64,000 nucleotides of DNA from CAXXOK01 sp963674895 (GTDB taxonomy: Bacteria > Bacillota > Clostridia > Christensenellales > Aristaeellaceae). Each line of letters opens with the position of its first letter. The first letter of the stretch is position 1. Shown piece after piece: positions 17,355 through 26,025 of the stretch. The DNA lies in contig CAXXCY010000002.1 in NCBI GenBank assembly GCA_963674895.2, positions 372,001-436,000 on the forward strand, given 5' to 3'. Position numbers and translations under genes: made by a program. The notes beneath the pieces were generated by a model. That model made no database searches. It saw only the letters and a program-made list of their open reading frames with translations, and was not told where the DNA came from.

Positions 17355-18377
17355 CTATAAAAGGGACCAGTCAAATTGAACGCCGACGGGGAAATCCGGT
17401 TCCGTCAGCATACGGCGGTAGACCTCCGTCGCCTCGGCGGGGGAATGGACCTCGGAAATGATCTTTTGCAGGTCCAGCCGGCCGCCTTTTTGCAGGCGCA
17501 GGATGCCGGCCATCTCATCGTAAACCGTCCAGAAGCCGGGGTATGAGTCCATTTGCGGCCGGGCGGCGGTGTGTGCGCCGATCAGGGAAACGCCGGGGCC
17601 GTGCACCTTGCGGTAATAGTCGATGGTAAAGTTCCTGTCACGCGTGCAGCCCAGCAGCGCCACGCGGCCCTTGGGCGCGATCACGTCCAGCACCTGATCC
17701 AGCGCCTTGCCCGCGCCGGTCACCTCGATGGCGATATGCGCGCCCCCGCCCGTGAGTTCCCTGACTTGCCGGATAAAACCTGGGTCGGCGGAATCCAGTG
17801 CCCAGTCCGCGCCGTTTTCCAGCGCCTGCTTTCGCCGGCTCTCCAGAAGGTCAACCGCGAGTACCGGCGCGGCGCCTGCGGCGCGCAGTTCCTGAACGGC
17901 AAGCATGCCAAGTATACCCAGGCCCATCACCACGGCGCTCTCCCCGATTTCCAGCCTCGTTTTGCGGATGGCGCCCATGGGAAAGCAGGCGATATGCGCG
18001 ACGGATGCGGCGTCAAAGGCAATTTCATCCTCCAGCCTGATGAGGTTACATTGGGGGAATTCGCAATAGCTTTTGTGCAGGCCCCACCAGCCGGCCACAC
18101 GGTCGCCGATTTGAAACTCCGTCACGTCCGTCCCGACGGCATACACGGTCCCCGCGCCGCTGTAGCCGCCGAAGCGCGGGAAGACCGGCGTTTCGCCCGG
18201 ACGGGGTTTGAACGCGTGCACGTCGAGGCTTCCCGAGATATTGGCGCGCTCCGTCCCCTGGCTGATCGTGGTATAGGCCGCTTTCACGATCACTTCATCG
18301 GCGGCCGGTTCCCTGCATTCCGCGTTCAGAAGCTCCGCCCGGTTAACCCCGGTAAAAACGATTTGTTTGGCTTTCAT
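17355..18377 (-). CDS. Medium-chain dehydrogenase, zinc-independent BchC-like type
   Basis: A 340-residue MDR-superfamily dehydrogenase with the NAD-binding VVMGLGILGMLAVQEL in the middle. In place of the catalytic-zinc cysteine it has YTTISQGTER, and the structural-zinc lobe with four cysteines is absent, so it is probably not a classical zinc alcohol dehydrogenase. The TISxGTE motif occurs in sugar-alcohol-dehydrogenase-like and BchC-like members. It lies 102 bases after dctP, with a strong hairpin between, and 23 bases before the Gfo/Idh gene. Role in oxidising the imported substrate is inferred from context. Confidence 0.85.
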   Translation of the reverse strand: MKAKQIVFTGVNRAELLNAECREPAADEVIVKAAYTTISQGTERANISGSLDVHAFKPRPGETPVFPRFGGYSGAGTVYAVGTDVTEFQIGDRVAGWWGLHKSYCEFPQCNLIRLEDEIAFDAASVAHIACFPMGAIRKTRLEIGESAVVMGLGILGMLAVQELRAAGAAPVLAVDLLESRRKQALENGADWALDSADPGFIRQVRELTGGGAHIAIEVTGAGKALDQVLDVIAPKGRVALLGCTRDRNFTIDYYRKVHGPGVSLIGAHTAARPQMDSYPGFWTVYDEMAGILRLQKGGRLDLQKIISEVHSPAEATEVYRRMLTEPDFPVGVQFDWSLL

Positions 18378-18421
18378 ACCCCGCCGCGCCTCTCAATCTC
18401 CGTATTGTGTGCCGGGAAAAG

Positions 18422-18458
18422 GGCCGGGGACCGGAAACGGATTTCCAGGTCCCCGGCC
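18422..18458 (-). terminator. Strong intercistronic hairpin after dctP
   Basis: GGCCGGGGACC pairs with GGTCCCCGGCC, extended inward by GGAAA with TTTCC past one bulged A, around a 4-base loop. It has no clear T tract and lies right after the dctP stop, inside an operon. It is more likely an RNA-stabilising or attenuating element than a full terminator. Confidence 0.6.
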
Positions 18459-18479
18459 GTGTCCATTCATTATAATGGA

Positions 18480-19511
18480 TTAATCCTGAAGTGCAATCAG
18501 TGTCGCGAGCATTTCGGCTGCGCCTTCGCCCATGGAGGCCGCCCTTTCTTTCCAGTAATCGTCAAAGATCGCGAGGATTTTTGCGTGGTCTTCGTCGCTG
18601 AGCTCGGTTACGGTAACGCCCTTTTCTTCAAACAGGGCCTTGTAATGCTCTTCCATCTGGGCGCTGTATGCCCATTCTTCCGCAACGACCTCATCGAGCG
18701 CGTCGGTCATGATCTGCTTGTAAACGTCCGGCAGTCCGGCCCAGAATTCGGTGTTGGCGATCACCTGGGAGCAGGCGAAGAAGTGGCGGGTCGCCAGGAT
18801 ATACTTGCCCAGGTCGTAGTAGCCGCTTTCGTACAGGACGTTGAGCGTGGTTTCGACGGCGTCGATGATGCCCGCGGACATCGCGCTGTACATCTCCGAA
18901 TAGCTGATGGTGGTGCAGGAGAAGCCCAGGCGGCCAAGCGCTTCGAGATACAGCTCCACGGCGGGGGAACGGATCAGGTAATCCTTGCAGTCGTCAAGCG
19001 TCGTCAGCGGGTCCTTGGACAGAACGTCGCGGAAGCCCATCAGGAACGTGTTGAGCATTACGACGTTCATCTTATCGCCGACCAGGCCGGAAACCCATGT
19101 AAAGGGTGCGCCGCCGTACACCTTCTGCGCGTGCTCATAGTTTTTGATGATATAGGGCAGGCACAGCACGTCCACCTGCGGCACATAGGAATCAAAGTTC
19201 GCCAGGTCGATCACGGACATGTCGTACGCGCCCATATCCACGCCGTCCATCAGCTCGGCGGGGCTCCCCAGGGCGCCGCTGTTGGTGTAGTCGAAGGTGA
19301 TCAGGCCGCCGCTGCGCTCCGTAACGAGGCCCATCCACTTTTCCGTGTATACGGTATCCAGGGCGGTGGCCCCGTTCGGGCACGGGAAGAGGACCTTCAG
19401 CGGTTCGCAGCCGGTCAGGTCGTAGGAGGATTCGGCGGATGCGGTGCAGGCGAGTGCGGTTAACAGGGTGACGAAAAGTGCCAGTGAGAGTAGTTTCCTG
19501 GTCGTTTTCAT
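18480..19511 (-). CDS. dctP: TRAP transporter solute-binding protein DctP
   Basis: A 343-residue extracytoplasmic binding protein of the DctP family, which binds carboxylates such as sugar acids and hands them to DctQM. It has a signal peptide (LALFVTLLTALACTASAESS) with an AxA site and no proper lipobox. ATG at 19511 has GGGGGAAA seven bases upstream; the extra five residues from 19526 lack such support. The usual YSEMYSAMSAGIIDAVE stretch, where the conserved binding arginine/carboxylate pocket lies, is present. It comes after dctQ and dctM in the operon. Confidence 0.9.
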   Translation of the reverse strand: MKTTRKLLSLALFVTLLTALACTASAESSYDLTGCEPLKVLFPCPNGATALDTVYTEKWMGLVTERSGGLITFDYTNSGALGSPAELMDGVDMGAYDMSVIDLANFDSYVPQVDVLCLPYIIKNYEHAQKVYGGAPFTWVSGLVGDKMNVVMLNTFLMGFRDVLSKDPLTTLDDCKDYLIRSPAVELYLEALGRLGFSCTTISYSEMYSAMSAGIIDAVETTLNVLYESGYYDLGKYILATRHFFACSQVIANTEFWAGLPDVYKQIMTDALDEVVAEEWAYSAQMEEHYKALFEEKGVTVTELSDEDHAKILAIFDDYWKERAASMGEGAAEMLATLIALQD

Positions 19512-19539
19512 GACGGTTTCCCCCATTCGTTATTATTTT

Positions 19540-19557
19540 TAATTGGCAAGCCAATTA
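19540..19557. repeat. Inverted repeat between dctM and dctP
   Basis: TAATTGGC and GCCAATTA around two bases form a perfect 8-base stem in the short dctM-dctP gap. It may be an operator or a weak RNA hairpin. No further evidence. Confidence 0.35.
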
Positions 19558-19572
19558 TATTCGCGCGCGGGT

Positions 19573-20844
19573 TTATACCATACCGGGAATCCAGGTCGAT
19601 AAGCCGGGGATGAGCGTGATGAGCACCAAGCTCAGCAGATACACCAGAATGAACCAGCTCATGGGTTTGATGAGGCTGGAGATCGGCGTTTTGCTGATCG
19701 CGGTGATCACGAACAGCTGCGTTCCGACCGGCGGCGTCATGCCGCCCATGATGTTGGCCAGCACGAAAACGCAGGCGAACTGCAGCGCCGGGATGCCCAT
19801 GGCCTGCGCAAGCGGCAGCATGATCGGCCCGAGCAGCAGCATGGTCGCGGTCGCATCGATAAAGCAGCCCGCGATAAAGCAGACCAGGATGTTGAACAGC
19901 ATGAACACGATAGGCGAGGCGATGTGCGTCATGCCGAAATTGCCGACCAGCGTTACGATGCCTTCCCGGGCCAGCATATAGCTGAACACGCTGGAGATGG
20001 CCACGAGCGATACCGGGCCCACGGACGCCTTGGCCGCGTCGCGGACCGCGACGCACAGCTCCTTCACGGTGAGCTTTTTGGTGACGAACCCATATGCGAT
20101 TCCGTAAACCACCGCGGCGACGCCGGATTCGGTGGCGGTAAACACGCCGCTCAGGATGCCGCCGATAATGATCAGGGGCATCAGAAGCGCCCAGATCGCC
20201 TTGATGAAGGTCTTGCCCAGGTTGACAAAGCCTTTGAAGGGCTCCCTGGGGATGTTGTGCTTCTTGGCATAGACGTAGCACACCACCATGTAGCACACAC
20301 CGATCAGGACGCCCGGCAGCACGCCGCTCATAAACAGCTGGCCCACGTTCATCCCGACCGCGTTGGCGAAAATGATCATGGTGATGCTCGGCGGAATGAT
20401 CGGGCCGATGCTGCCCGCGGAAACGACGATCGCGTTGGCCCAGCCGTCGGAATACCCGCTGCGGCGCAGGGGCTCCAGGCACAGTACGCCCATGGCGGAG
20501 GTATCGGCGTTGGAGGAGCCGGAGAGGCCCGCCATCAGGATGCCGGAAAGCTCCACCGTGTGCGCGATGCCGCCGCGAATCCAGCCGACCGCCGCGTTGG
20601 CGAGCTCCAGGATGGATTTCGTGATGTCGGTTTTTTCCATAATGCCGCCCGCCAGCATGAAAAACGGGATCGCCATCATGGCGAAGCTGTTGGTGGCGTT
20701 GAACATCTTCTGTGCGAAGATCATAAACGGTACGTTTTCCGAAAACAGGAACCAGACGACGCTTGGGATACCCAGCGCAAGCACGATCGGAACGCTCATG
20801 AAAAGCAGCGCGAAGAATAAAACGCAGCAGATGAGAAGCATCAT
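19573..20844 (-). CDS. dctM: TRAP transporter large permease DctM
   Basis: A 423-residue membrane protein with about twelve hydrophobic segments, the cation-coupled permease of a TRAP carrier. Family stretches are clear: IPFFMLAGGIMEKTDI, GLSGSSNADTSAMG and GSIGPIIPPSITMIIFANAV, plus GGMTPPVGTQLFV near the C-terminus. It overlaps dctQ by four bases and precedes dctP by 61. The pair uses sodium or proton motive force to import the ligand of DctP. Confidence 0.93.
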   Translation of the reverse strand: MMLLICCVLFFALLFMSVPIVLALGIPSVVWFLFSENVPFMIFAQKMFNATNSFAMMAIPFFMLAGGIMEKTDITKSILELANAAVGWIRGGIAHTVELSGILMAGLSGSSNADTSAMGVLCLEPLRRSGYSDGWANAIVVSAGSIGPIIPPSITMIIFANAVGMNVGQLFMSGVLPGVLIGVCYMVVCYVYAKKHNIPREPFKGFVNLGKTFIKAIWALLMPLIIIGGILSGVFTATESGVAAVVYGIAYGFVTKKLTVKELCVAVRDAAKASVGPVSLVAISSVFSYMLAREGIVTLVGNFGMTHIASPIVFMLFNILVCFIAGCFIDATATMLLLGPIMLPLAQAMGIPALQFACVFVLANIMGGMTPPVGTQLFVITAISKTPISSLIKPMSWFILVYLLSLVLITLIPGLSTWIPGMV

Positions 20845-21332
20845 ACGCCCGCCTCCTTTTTGCCCTTCAGCGCCCTGATATCCGCAAGCATCTGGGTGAT
20901 CATTTCAAGGCACAGGAAAACGCAGCAGATTGGCTGGGCGATATAGATGGTCCAATAGGGCAGCTCCCCAAATCCCGGGATGGTCTGCCAGCCCTTCTTC
21001 ATCACGAACTGCCAGCTGAAGATGAAATAGGCGACCGCAAAGAAAACGGCAAGCAGGCATACCACGATGTGCAGGCGCCTCTGGCCCTTCTCGCCAAGCT
21101 TCTTGGACAGGGAGTCAAACACCGTCACCGATTGGTAGTGGAAGATCACGGGGATGCCCAGCATCACAATCCAAACATACAAAAACCGGCACAGCTGGTC
21201 CGTCCAGCTGATCGGCTTACGGAAAACGTAGCGCCAGAGAACCTGGGCAAACACCGTAAGCACCGCGGCGAAGAGCAGGAACGCGATGAACCACGCAATG
21301 TACTTCATCAGTTTATTCATCAACTTACCCAC
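20841..21332 (-). CDS. dctQ: TRAP transporter small permease DctQ
   Basis: A 163-residue protein with four membrane segments of the DctQ family; WRYVFRKPISWTDQLCRFLYVWIV contains the usual W-x-E/D region, given here by its sense. GTG at 21332 has AAGGGAG seven bases upstream and is taken as the start. It overlaps dctM, so the two permease parts are translationally coupled. Confidence 0.9.
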   Translation of the reverse strand: MGKLMNKLMKYIAWFIAFLLFAAVLTVFAQVLWRYVFRKPISWTDQLCRFLYVWIVMLGIPVIFHYQSVTVFDSLSKKLGEKGQRRLHIVVCLLAVFFAVAYFIFSWQFVMKKGWQTIPGFGELPYWTIYIAQPICCVFLCLEMITQMLADIRALKGKKEAGV

Positions 21333-21375
21333 AGGCTTCTCCCTTCCCTGTCCAATAGAAAACCGCGTCCGCGCG

Positions 21376-22359
21376 TCAGGTAACCTTCAATACGACCTTG
21401 CCGATGTTTTCACCGCGCATCAGGATCGCGTGCGCCGCTTCGGCCTGCTCGATGGGCAATACCTTGTAAACCGTGGCGCGCACCCGGCCATCGCGCACCT
21501 TCGGCCAGACCGTTTCCACAAGCCGGGACAGGATTTCCGCCTTCATCTGCGGCGAGCGGGAGCGCAGGGTGTTGCCGATCACGCGGGTGTTGCGCTTGTA
21601 CATTTCCTTGAGGTTGATCACGCTGGTATCGCCCGCCAGCGTCGCGATGATGATCCAGCGGCCGTCGCGCGCCATATAGGGCAGGCATCTGCCCGCCATA
21701 TCGCCGCCGAGGCAGTCGATCGCCAGATCAACGGGGCGGCCGTCCTCCAGCAGTTCGCGGAGCACGTCCTCGATCTTGGTGTTGCCGGCGTTCACCACGA
21801 GGTCCGCGCCCAGATGCTTGATGGAATCGGCGATTGTATCCGATAGCACAGTCGTGATCACGTAAAGCCCGAATGCCTTGGCCATGGGAATCACGACGCT
21901 GGCCAGGCCGCTCGCGCCTGCGTGCATGAGCAGCGTTTCCCCGGCCTTGGCGCCGCCTTCATAAAACAGGTTCAGATAGGCCGTCGCAAACGCCTCCGGC
22001 ATGGCCGCGGCTTCCTCGATGGATATTCCCTCCGGGATCGGCATGACCATCGTATGCTGTACAGCCACATACTGCGCGTATCCGCCGCCGCCAAGCAGCG
22101 CGCAGACGCGGTCGCCGATATGCCAGCGGCTTTCCTGTTTCGCTGTTTCTCCCATGCCGGTGATTTCGCCCGCAACCTCCAGTCCCATCCATTCGGGGCA
22201 GCCTTCCGGCGGGGGATAATCTCCGGCCCTCTGCATAAGATCGGCGCGGTTCAACGCTGCGGCTTCAACCCGAATCAGCACCTCGTCGCTTTGTACAACG
22301 GGATCGGGAACATCGCTCCAGGACAGGGATTGGTCGCCGTTCACCAATATCGCTTTCAT
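21376..22359 (-). CDS. NADPH:quinone reductase-like MDR oxidoreductase (PIG3/QOR type)
   Basis: A 327-residue oxidoreductase of the quinone oxidoreductase branch: AALNRADLMQRAGDYPPPEG and GLEVAGEITGMG are hallmarks, and the cofactor site reads LMHAGASGLASVVIPMAKA. There are no zinc ligands. Such enzymes reduce quinones or activated double bonds. ATG at 22359 has AGGAAAGG upstream; the open frame to 22500 runs through the promoter and is not used. It is the first gene of the TRAP operon, 43 bases before dctQ, which is unusual company for this family and suggests a role in the same pathway. Confidence 0.87.
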   Translation of the reverse strand: MKAILVNGDQSLSWSDVPDPVVQSDEVLIRVEAAALNRADLMQRAGDYPPPEGCPEWMGLEVAGEITGMGETAKQESRWHIGDRVCALLGGGGYAQYVAVQHTMVMPIPEGISIEEAAAMPEAFATAYLNLFYEGGAKAGETLLMHAGASGLASVVIPMAKAFGLYVITTVLSDTIADSIKHLGADLVVNAGNTKIEDVLRELLEDGRPVDLAIDCLGGDMAGRCLPYMARDGRWIIIATLAGDTSVINLKEMYKRNTRVIGNTLRSRSPQMKAEILSRLVETVWPKVRDGRVRATVYKVLPIEQAEAAHAILMRGENIGKVVLKVT

Positions 22360-22482
22360 GCTTGTGCCTTTCCTGCCGGCGTCATCCAGTGAAACGTCCC
22401 CAAGCGCGGCGGCGCTGCCAGCCCGTATGCCGGCGCCCGTGCGGGTGGATATGGATGATTTCGGTCCTTGCTTTTCGATGCC

Positions 22483-22491
22483 ATTATACCA
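22483..22491 (-). promoter_or_regulatory. Extended -10 promoter of the TRAP operon
   Basis: On the minus strand TGGTATAAT gives a consensus -10 with its TG extension. No good -35 is visible; the -35 region lies next to the large palindrome at 22509-22541. Confidence 0.55.
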
Positions 22492-22508
22492 GCAAATCAA
22501 GCGATGAA

Positions 22509-22541
22509 AATAATCAGTTGCGCATGACGCAACTGATTATT
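22509..22541. promoter_or_regulatory. Large palindrome, likely IclR operator
   Basis: AATAATCAGTTGCG and CGCAACTGATTATT are perfect 14-base arms around CATGA. It lies just upstream of the operon promoter. As RNA it would also form a hairpin followed by TTC, so it might end the iclR transcript as well. Confidence 0.6.
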
Positions 22542-22548
22542 ATTTGGC

Positions 22549-22565
22549 GTTGCATAATACGCAAC
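22549..22565. promoter_or_regulatory. Second, smaller GTTGC/GCAAC palindrome
   Basis: GTTGC and GCAAC flank seven bases (GTTGCATAATACGCAAC). It shares the GTTGC half-site with the larger palindrome eight bases away, which suggests two binding sites for the same regulator. Confidence 0.5.
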
Positions 22566-22614
22566 CGATATCCGGCGACAGGTCATTGCCGCGTGCGGGG
22601 TTGCGGTACGGACG

Positions 22615-23388
22615 TCAGAGCATATTCCTGACGATTTCGCTGCGGTAATTGTCGGTCAGCATCTGGGCCGAGTTCTTCATGCAGTCGAGAATCCGCTTGA
22701 AATGCTCGGGGTGCCTGCGGTAGTCCGTCATGCCGGAGAAACCCAGCGCGTAGCTGGCCGCGCCGGTTTCGTCAAACACAGGCACGGCGACGCAATAGGC
22801 GCGGTCCGTATATTCCGCCAGGTTCATGGCGTAGCCCCGGACGCGGATTTCATACAGCTGTTTCATCAGGGGCTCGACGTCGCAGATCGTGTTTTCCGTA
22901 TAGCACTTCCGGTCCAGCCGCTCCAGCAGTTCCCTGGCTTCGTCCTGCGGCATATAAGCCATCATGATCTTCCCGACCGCGCTGCAATGAAACGGCTTGC
23001 GCATGCCCGGGATATCGGCGGTCTGCGTAAGCCGGCCCTGCTTGCCGGTGACCTGGTCCAGGATATAAATGCAGTCGTGGCTGATCGCGCACAGCTTGGC
23101 CGTTTCGTCGGTCATCTGCGCAAGTTCCACCAGCAGCGGGCGCGCAACCTGCATGATGCGGTTGTTGAGCATCACCTGGTAACTCAGTTGCAGCGTTCCG
23201 TTGCTCATGTGGTACTTCTGCGTGAACTCGTCCTTTTCCACAATATCGTGCGCCGCGAACGTCTGCATGATGCGCGTCGCCGTGCTTTTGTCCACGCCGA
23301 AATGCTCCGCGATCTTTGATATGCCCGCGCTCTTGCGCCTGGCCAGGTATTCTAGCACCAGCAGCGCCCGGTCCAGTGACTGAAGCAT
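22615..23388 (-). CDS. IclR family transcriptional regulator
   Basis: A 257-residue IclR-type regulator: N-terminal winged helix (SAGISKIAEHFGVDKSTATR) and a GAF-like ligand domain ending in YALGFSGMTDYRR. IclR proteins often control uptake and breakdown of organic acids. ATG at 23388 was taken, with GGAGGG ten bases before; a TTG at 23406 is less likely. It lies directly upstream of the TRAP/dehydrogenase operon in the same direction, and two palindromes separate them, so it very probably controls that operon. Confidence 0.9.
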   Translation of the reverse strand: MLQSLDRALLVLEYLARRKSAGISKIAEHFGVDKSTATRIMQTFAAHDIVEKDEFTQKYHMSNGTLQLSYQVMLNNRIMQVARPLLVELAQMTDETAKLCAISHDCIYILDQVTGKQGRLTQTADIPGMRKPFHCSAVGKIMMAYMPQDEARELLERLDRKCYTENTICDVEPLMKQLYEIRVRGYAMNLAEYTDRAYCVAVPVFDETGAASYALGFSGMTDYRRHPEHFKRILDCMKNSAQMLTDNYRSEIVRNML

Positions 23389-23470
23389 GGTATGCGGTCC
23401 CTCCAAACAATACGATTCCCCAAAGCATGAGCTATGGGCTAAAACGCCGATCCGGTTTTCCTGTGCGTAT

Positions 23471-23500
23471 AAGGTATCACCAGTGGTTCCGGCTTGTCAA
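23471..23500 (-). promoter_or_regulatory. Promoter of the iclR gene
   Basis: On the minus strand TTGACA (23495-23500) is followed after 18 bases by TACCTT (23471-23476). Confidence 0.5.
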
Positions 23501-23524
23501 TAGAGGGGGGCGGCTCTTTCCCGC

Positions 23525-23565
23525 AACAAAAAACCGCCGCGGAGGAGTAGGAACCGCGGCGGTTT
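23525..23565 (-). terminator. Rho-independent terminator of the nucleoside phosphorylase gene
   Basis: AAACCGCCGCGG pairs perfectly with CCGCGGCGGTTT over 12 bases, and the minus strand continues with TTTTTTG. Confidence 0.9.
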
Positions 23566-23602
23566 ACGGAGGGAACCGGAAGCAGGCAAGTACGGGGCTG
23601 GC

Positions 23603-24412
23603 TCAGGCCTTCGCCGCTTTTTTCCGGTCGTTGAGGTAGATCTGGTACATGGTTTCCAGGGCGATCTTATTGAGCTGCTTGATTCTCTCGCCGCCGTATT
23701 CGATCTTGTTGATGTCCAGCTGGCCGCCCCGGTCGAAATCCCGGGTCAGGCTGGTGACGCACATGCAGATGGCGCCGCCCCGCAGCCCGAACAGGCGGCT
23801 TAGCACCATCACGGCCGCGCTTTCCATTTCGCCCGCGATTACGTTCATCTGTTTCAGGTCGGACATGAAATGGTCCCAGCTGTGCGGATGGTACCCGCCG
23901 AAGGAGCAGTTGGCGTCCGGCCTGTTGGTGTACAGGCCGTCGATGCAGCGGGAGGTGCCCACATGGTAGGGTACGCCGAGCCGCTCGGCGGTCTGGATGG
24001 CGGCCTGCACGATCTCATGGTGCGAAACCGCCGGATATTCCGGGGGCACGTAGCACTTGGTGGTGCCTTCGAAACGGCAGGCGCTGTCAAAGATCGTCAG
24101 GTCGCCGGGATTGACGTAGCTGGCGATGCCCGCGCTGGTGCCCATGCGCATCAGCGTTTTGGCTCCGCAGCGCGCCAGCTCCTCCACGGCGATGGCGGTG
24201 GAGGGGCAGCCCATGCCCGTGGACGTGCAGGTGATCGGCATGCCCTTGTATTCGCCCGTGTAGGTGACGTGCTCGCGGTTATCGGCCACAAAGCGGGCGC
24301 TGTCCCAAAGCTCGGCCACCAGCGGCACGCGGTGCGGATCGCCCGGCAGGAGCACATAGGGCGCCACGTCCCTGGACGTCGTATGAATATGGTATTGCTT
24401 CGTTTCTTCCAT
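23603..24412 (-). CDS. Nucleoside phosphorylase (uridine phosphorylase type)
   Basis: A 269-residue PNP/UDP-family phosphorylase that splits a nucleoside with phosphate into base and ribose-1-phosphate. Typical parts are VLLPGDPHRVPLVAELWD at the N-terminus, STGMGCPSTAIAVEEL for phosphate binding, TSAGIASYVNPGDLTIFDSA and AGEMESAAVMVLSRLFG with the catalytic EME-type motif. The order fits uridine phosphorylase better than PNP, with moderate certainty. ATG at 24412 is the family-length start; the frame is open to 24490 without a ribosome site. It has its own promoter and terminator. Confidence 0.88.
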   Translation of the reverse strand: MEETKQYHIHTTSRDVAPYVLLPGDPHRVPLVAELWDSARFVADNREHVTYTGEYKGMPITCTSTGMGCPSTAIAVEELARCGAKTLMRMGTSAGIASYVNPGDLTIFDSACRFEGTTKCYVPPEYPAVSHHEIVQAAIQTAERLGVPYHVGTSRCIDGLYTNRPDANCSFGGYHPHSWDHFMSDLKQMNVIAGEMESAAVMVLSRLFGLRGGAICMCVTSLTRDFDRGGQLDINKIEYGGERIKQLNKIALETMYQIYLNDRKKAAKA

Positions 24413-24461
24413 GAAAATTCCATCCCTTCGTTGAAGAATGTTTCGTTTTCGCGTTACAATG

Positions 24462-24490
24462 AATATAGCATCCGCCCGGAGCCTTGGCAA
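24462..24490 (-). promoter_or_regulatory. Promoter of the nucleoside phosphorylase gene
   Basis: On the minus strand TTGCCA (24485-24490) and TATATT (24462-24467) are 17 bases apart, about 45 bases before the start codon. Confidence 0.65.
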
Positions 24491-24639
24491 TTGAAACGGG
24501 GCAAGTGCTGTAAATCACAGACCAAATCTTTAGATAGAACATGTTATTTCTGGTCGAACCATGATACTCTGAATACATGAAATGCGGGAATTATAAAGGC
24601 ATCCCGCGCCAACCCAACAGAATAAGGAGGAAATATCCA

Positions 24640-25926
24640 ATGAAACATGGAGGAAAATTGCTTTCCGTACTGCTGGCGCTTCTTTTGACCGCGTCCCTTT
24701 GCGTGACCGGCGCCGCTGCCGCGCCCGGAGGCACCATCACGGTGCTGTCGTTCACCGAATATCACGCGGCGGTACAGGCGTCCATCGACGCGTATATGGC
24801 CGCAAACCCGGGCGTGACGGTGAAGCTGGAGGAGTATCCCTATTCCGAATACAACGACGCCGTTACCATCAAGCTGGGCAGCCAGAGCCAGGATTTCGAC
24901 GTGGTCATGACCGATGCGACCATGGTCAGCGCCTATACCTACAAGGGCTGGATCAGCTCGATGGACGCGTATTTTACCGCGGACGAAAAGGCGGAGTACG
25001 CCCCGGCGCTGGTGAAGTCCAGCATCTATGACGGCGAGTTTATCGCGCCCCCGCTGTGTAACTCCTGCCAGGCGCTGTTCTACAACAAGGACCTGCTGGA
25101 TGCCGCCGGGATTGCGTATCCGTCCGAAGACCCGGCCGAGCGCCTGACCTGGGAGCAGGTCGCGGAGATCAGCAAGCAGGTGATTTCCGCGGTGGACGAC
25201 GATACGATCTTCGGCCTGACCTTTGAGCAGGTGGACCGCCCCTACCAGATCCTGCCCCTCCCCAATTCCCTGGGCGCCGACGCCTTCGGCGAGGACGGGC
25301 TGACGGTGGACGGCTATCTCAACAGCGAGGCGTTCCAGACCGCGATGCAATGGTACTCGGACATCCACAACGTGGATATGATCTCGCCCAAGGGCACCAG
25401 CCCCGCGGATTCCGACGGCCTCTTCATGGCCGGCAAGATTGTATTCCTGACCGCGAATATCTTCAACTTCAATACTTTCGGCAAGACGGAAGGCTTGAAC
25501 TGGGGCTTCACGGCGTTCCCGTATTTTGCAAACGGCACCGCCGCCACGCCGACCGACAGCTGGCACGTGGGCCTGTGCGCGGGCTCGCAGAACGTGGAAA
25601 CCGCCGTGGACTTCATCAAGTACTTCACGCTGGGCGAAGGCAACAGCGTTTTCCTGACGACGCGCGGCGCGTTCGCGGCGCAGTTGGCGGTCCTGGAAAA
25701 CTATATGACGGACGACCAGTACAAGGATTTCCCCAAGAGCATTTTCCGCCTGGCGTCCTTCGAGGCGCAGAACACCGCGTATCCGCGCCCCTCCACGCTT
25801 GCCTACGGCGAGTTTGAGACGATCATCGGAAGCACGTTCTCGGATATCCGCAACGGCGTGGACGTTCTGGAAGCGCTGAACTCCGCGGTGATGCAGCTGG
25901 ACACGCAGCTGCAGATGTACAAGTAA
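24640..25926 (+). CDS. Carbohydrate ABC transporter substrate-binding protein
   Basis: A 428-residue family-1 sugar-binding protein. The signal peptide (LLSVLLALLLTASLCVTGAA) ends with alanines and has no good lipobox. The mature part starts GGTITVLSFTEYHAAVQASI and keeps the family features: LFYNKDLLDAAGI, a central tryptophan-rich region and PTDSWHVGLCAGSQNVETA. ATG at 24640 follows AGGAGG. It heads the plus-strand operon with two permeases and is followed by a 12-base-stem hairpin. The sugar cannot be named; the two-component pair downstream probably senses it. Confidence 0.9.
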   Translation: MKHGGKLLSVLLALLLTASLCVTGAAAAPGGTITVLSFTEYHAAVQASIDAYMAANPGVTVKLEEYPYSEYNDAVTIKLGSQSQDFDVVMTDATMVSAYTYKGWISSMDAYFTADEKAEYAPALVKSSIYDGEFIAPPLCNSCQALFYNKDLLDAAGIAYPSEDPAERLTWEQVAEISKQVISAVDDDTIFGLTFEQVDRPYQILPLPNSLGADAFGEDGLTVDGYLNSEAFQTAMQWYSDIHNVDMISPKGTSPADSDGLFMAGKIVFLTANIFNFNTFGKTEGLNWGFTAFPYFANGTAATPTDSWHVGLCAGSQNVETAVDFIKYFTLGEGNSVFLTTRGAFAAQLAVLENYMTDDQYKDFPKSIFRLASFEAQNTAYPRPSTLAYGEFETIIGSTFSDIRNGVDVLEALNSAVMQLDTQLQMYK

Positions 25927-25962
25927 CCGCTGAAATCAACCGATTTCCCGCATGAAACGCAT

Positions 25963-26005
25963 GGTATCGGCCCGCATGTGCATCACTGCCATACGGGCCG
26001 ATACC
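25963..26005 (+). terminator. Intercistronic hairpin after the substrate-binding protein gene
   Basis: GGTATCGGCCCG and CGGGCCGATACC form a perfect 12-base stem around 19 bases, followed by GATAAAAGG and not by a T run. Likely protects the upstream mRNA or lowers downstream expression. Confidence 0.6.
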
Positions 26006-26025
26006 GATAAAAGGTGGTAAACCGC

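Noticed and set aside
17553..19463. 636-codon open frame on the plus strand opposite the dehydrogenase and dctP genes
   Set aside because: It is antisense to two well-recognised genes, has low-complexity His/Arg/Ala-rich composition and no family signature; a shadow of high-G+C codon use.
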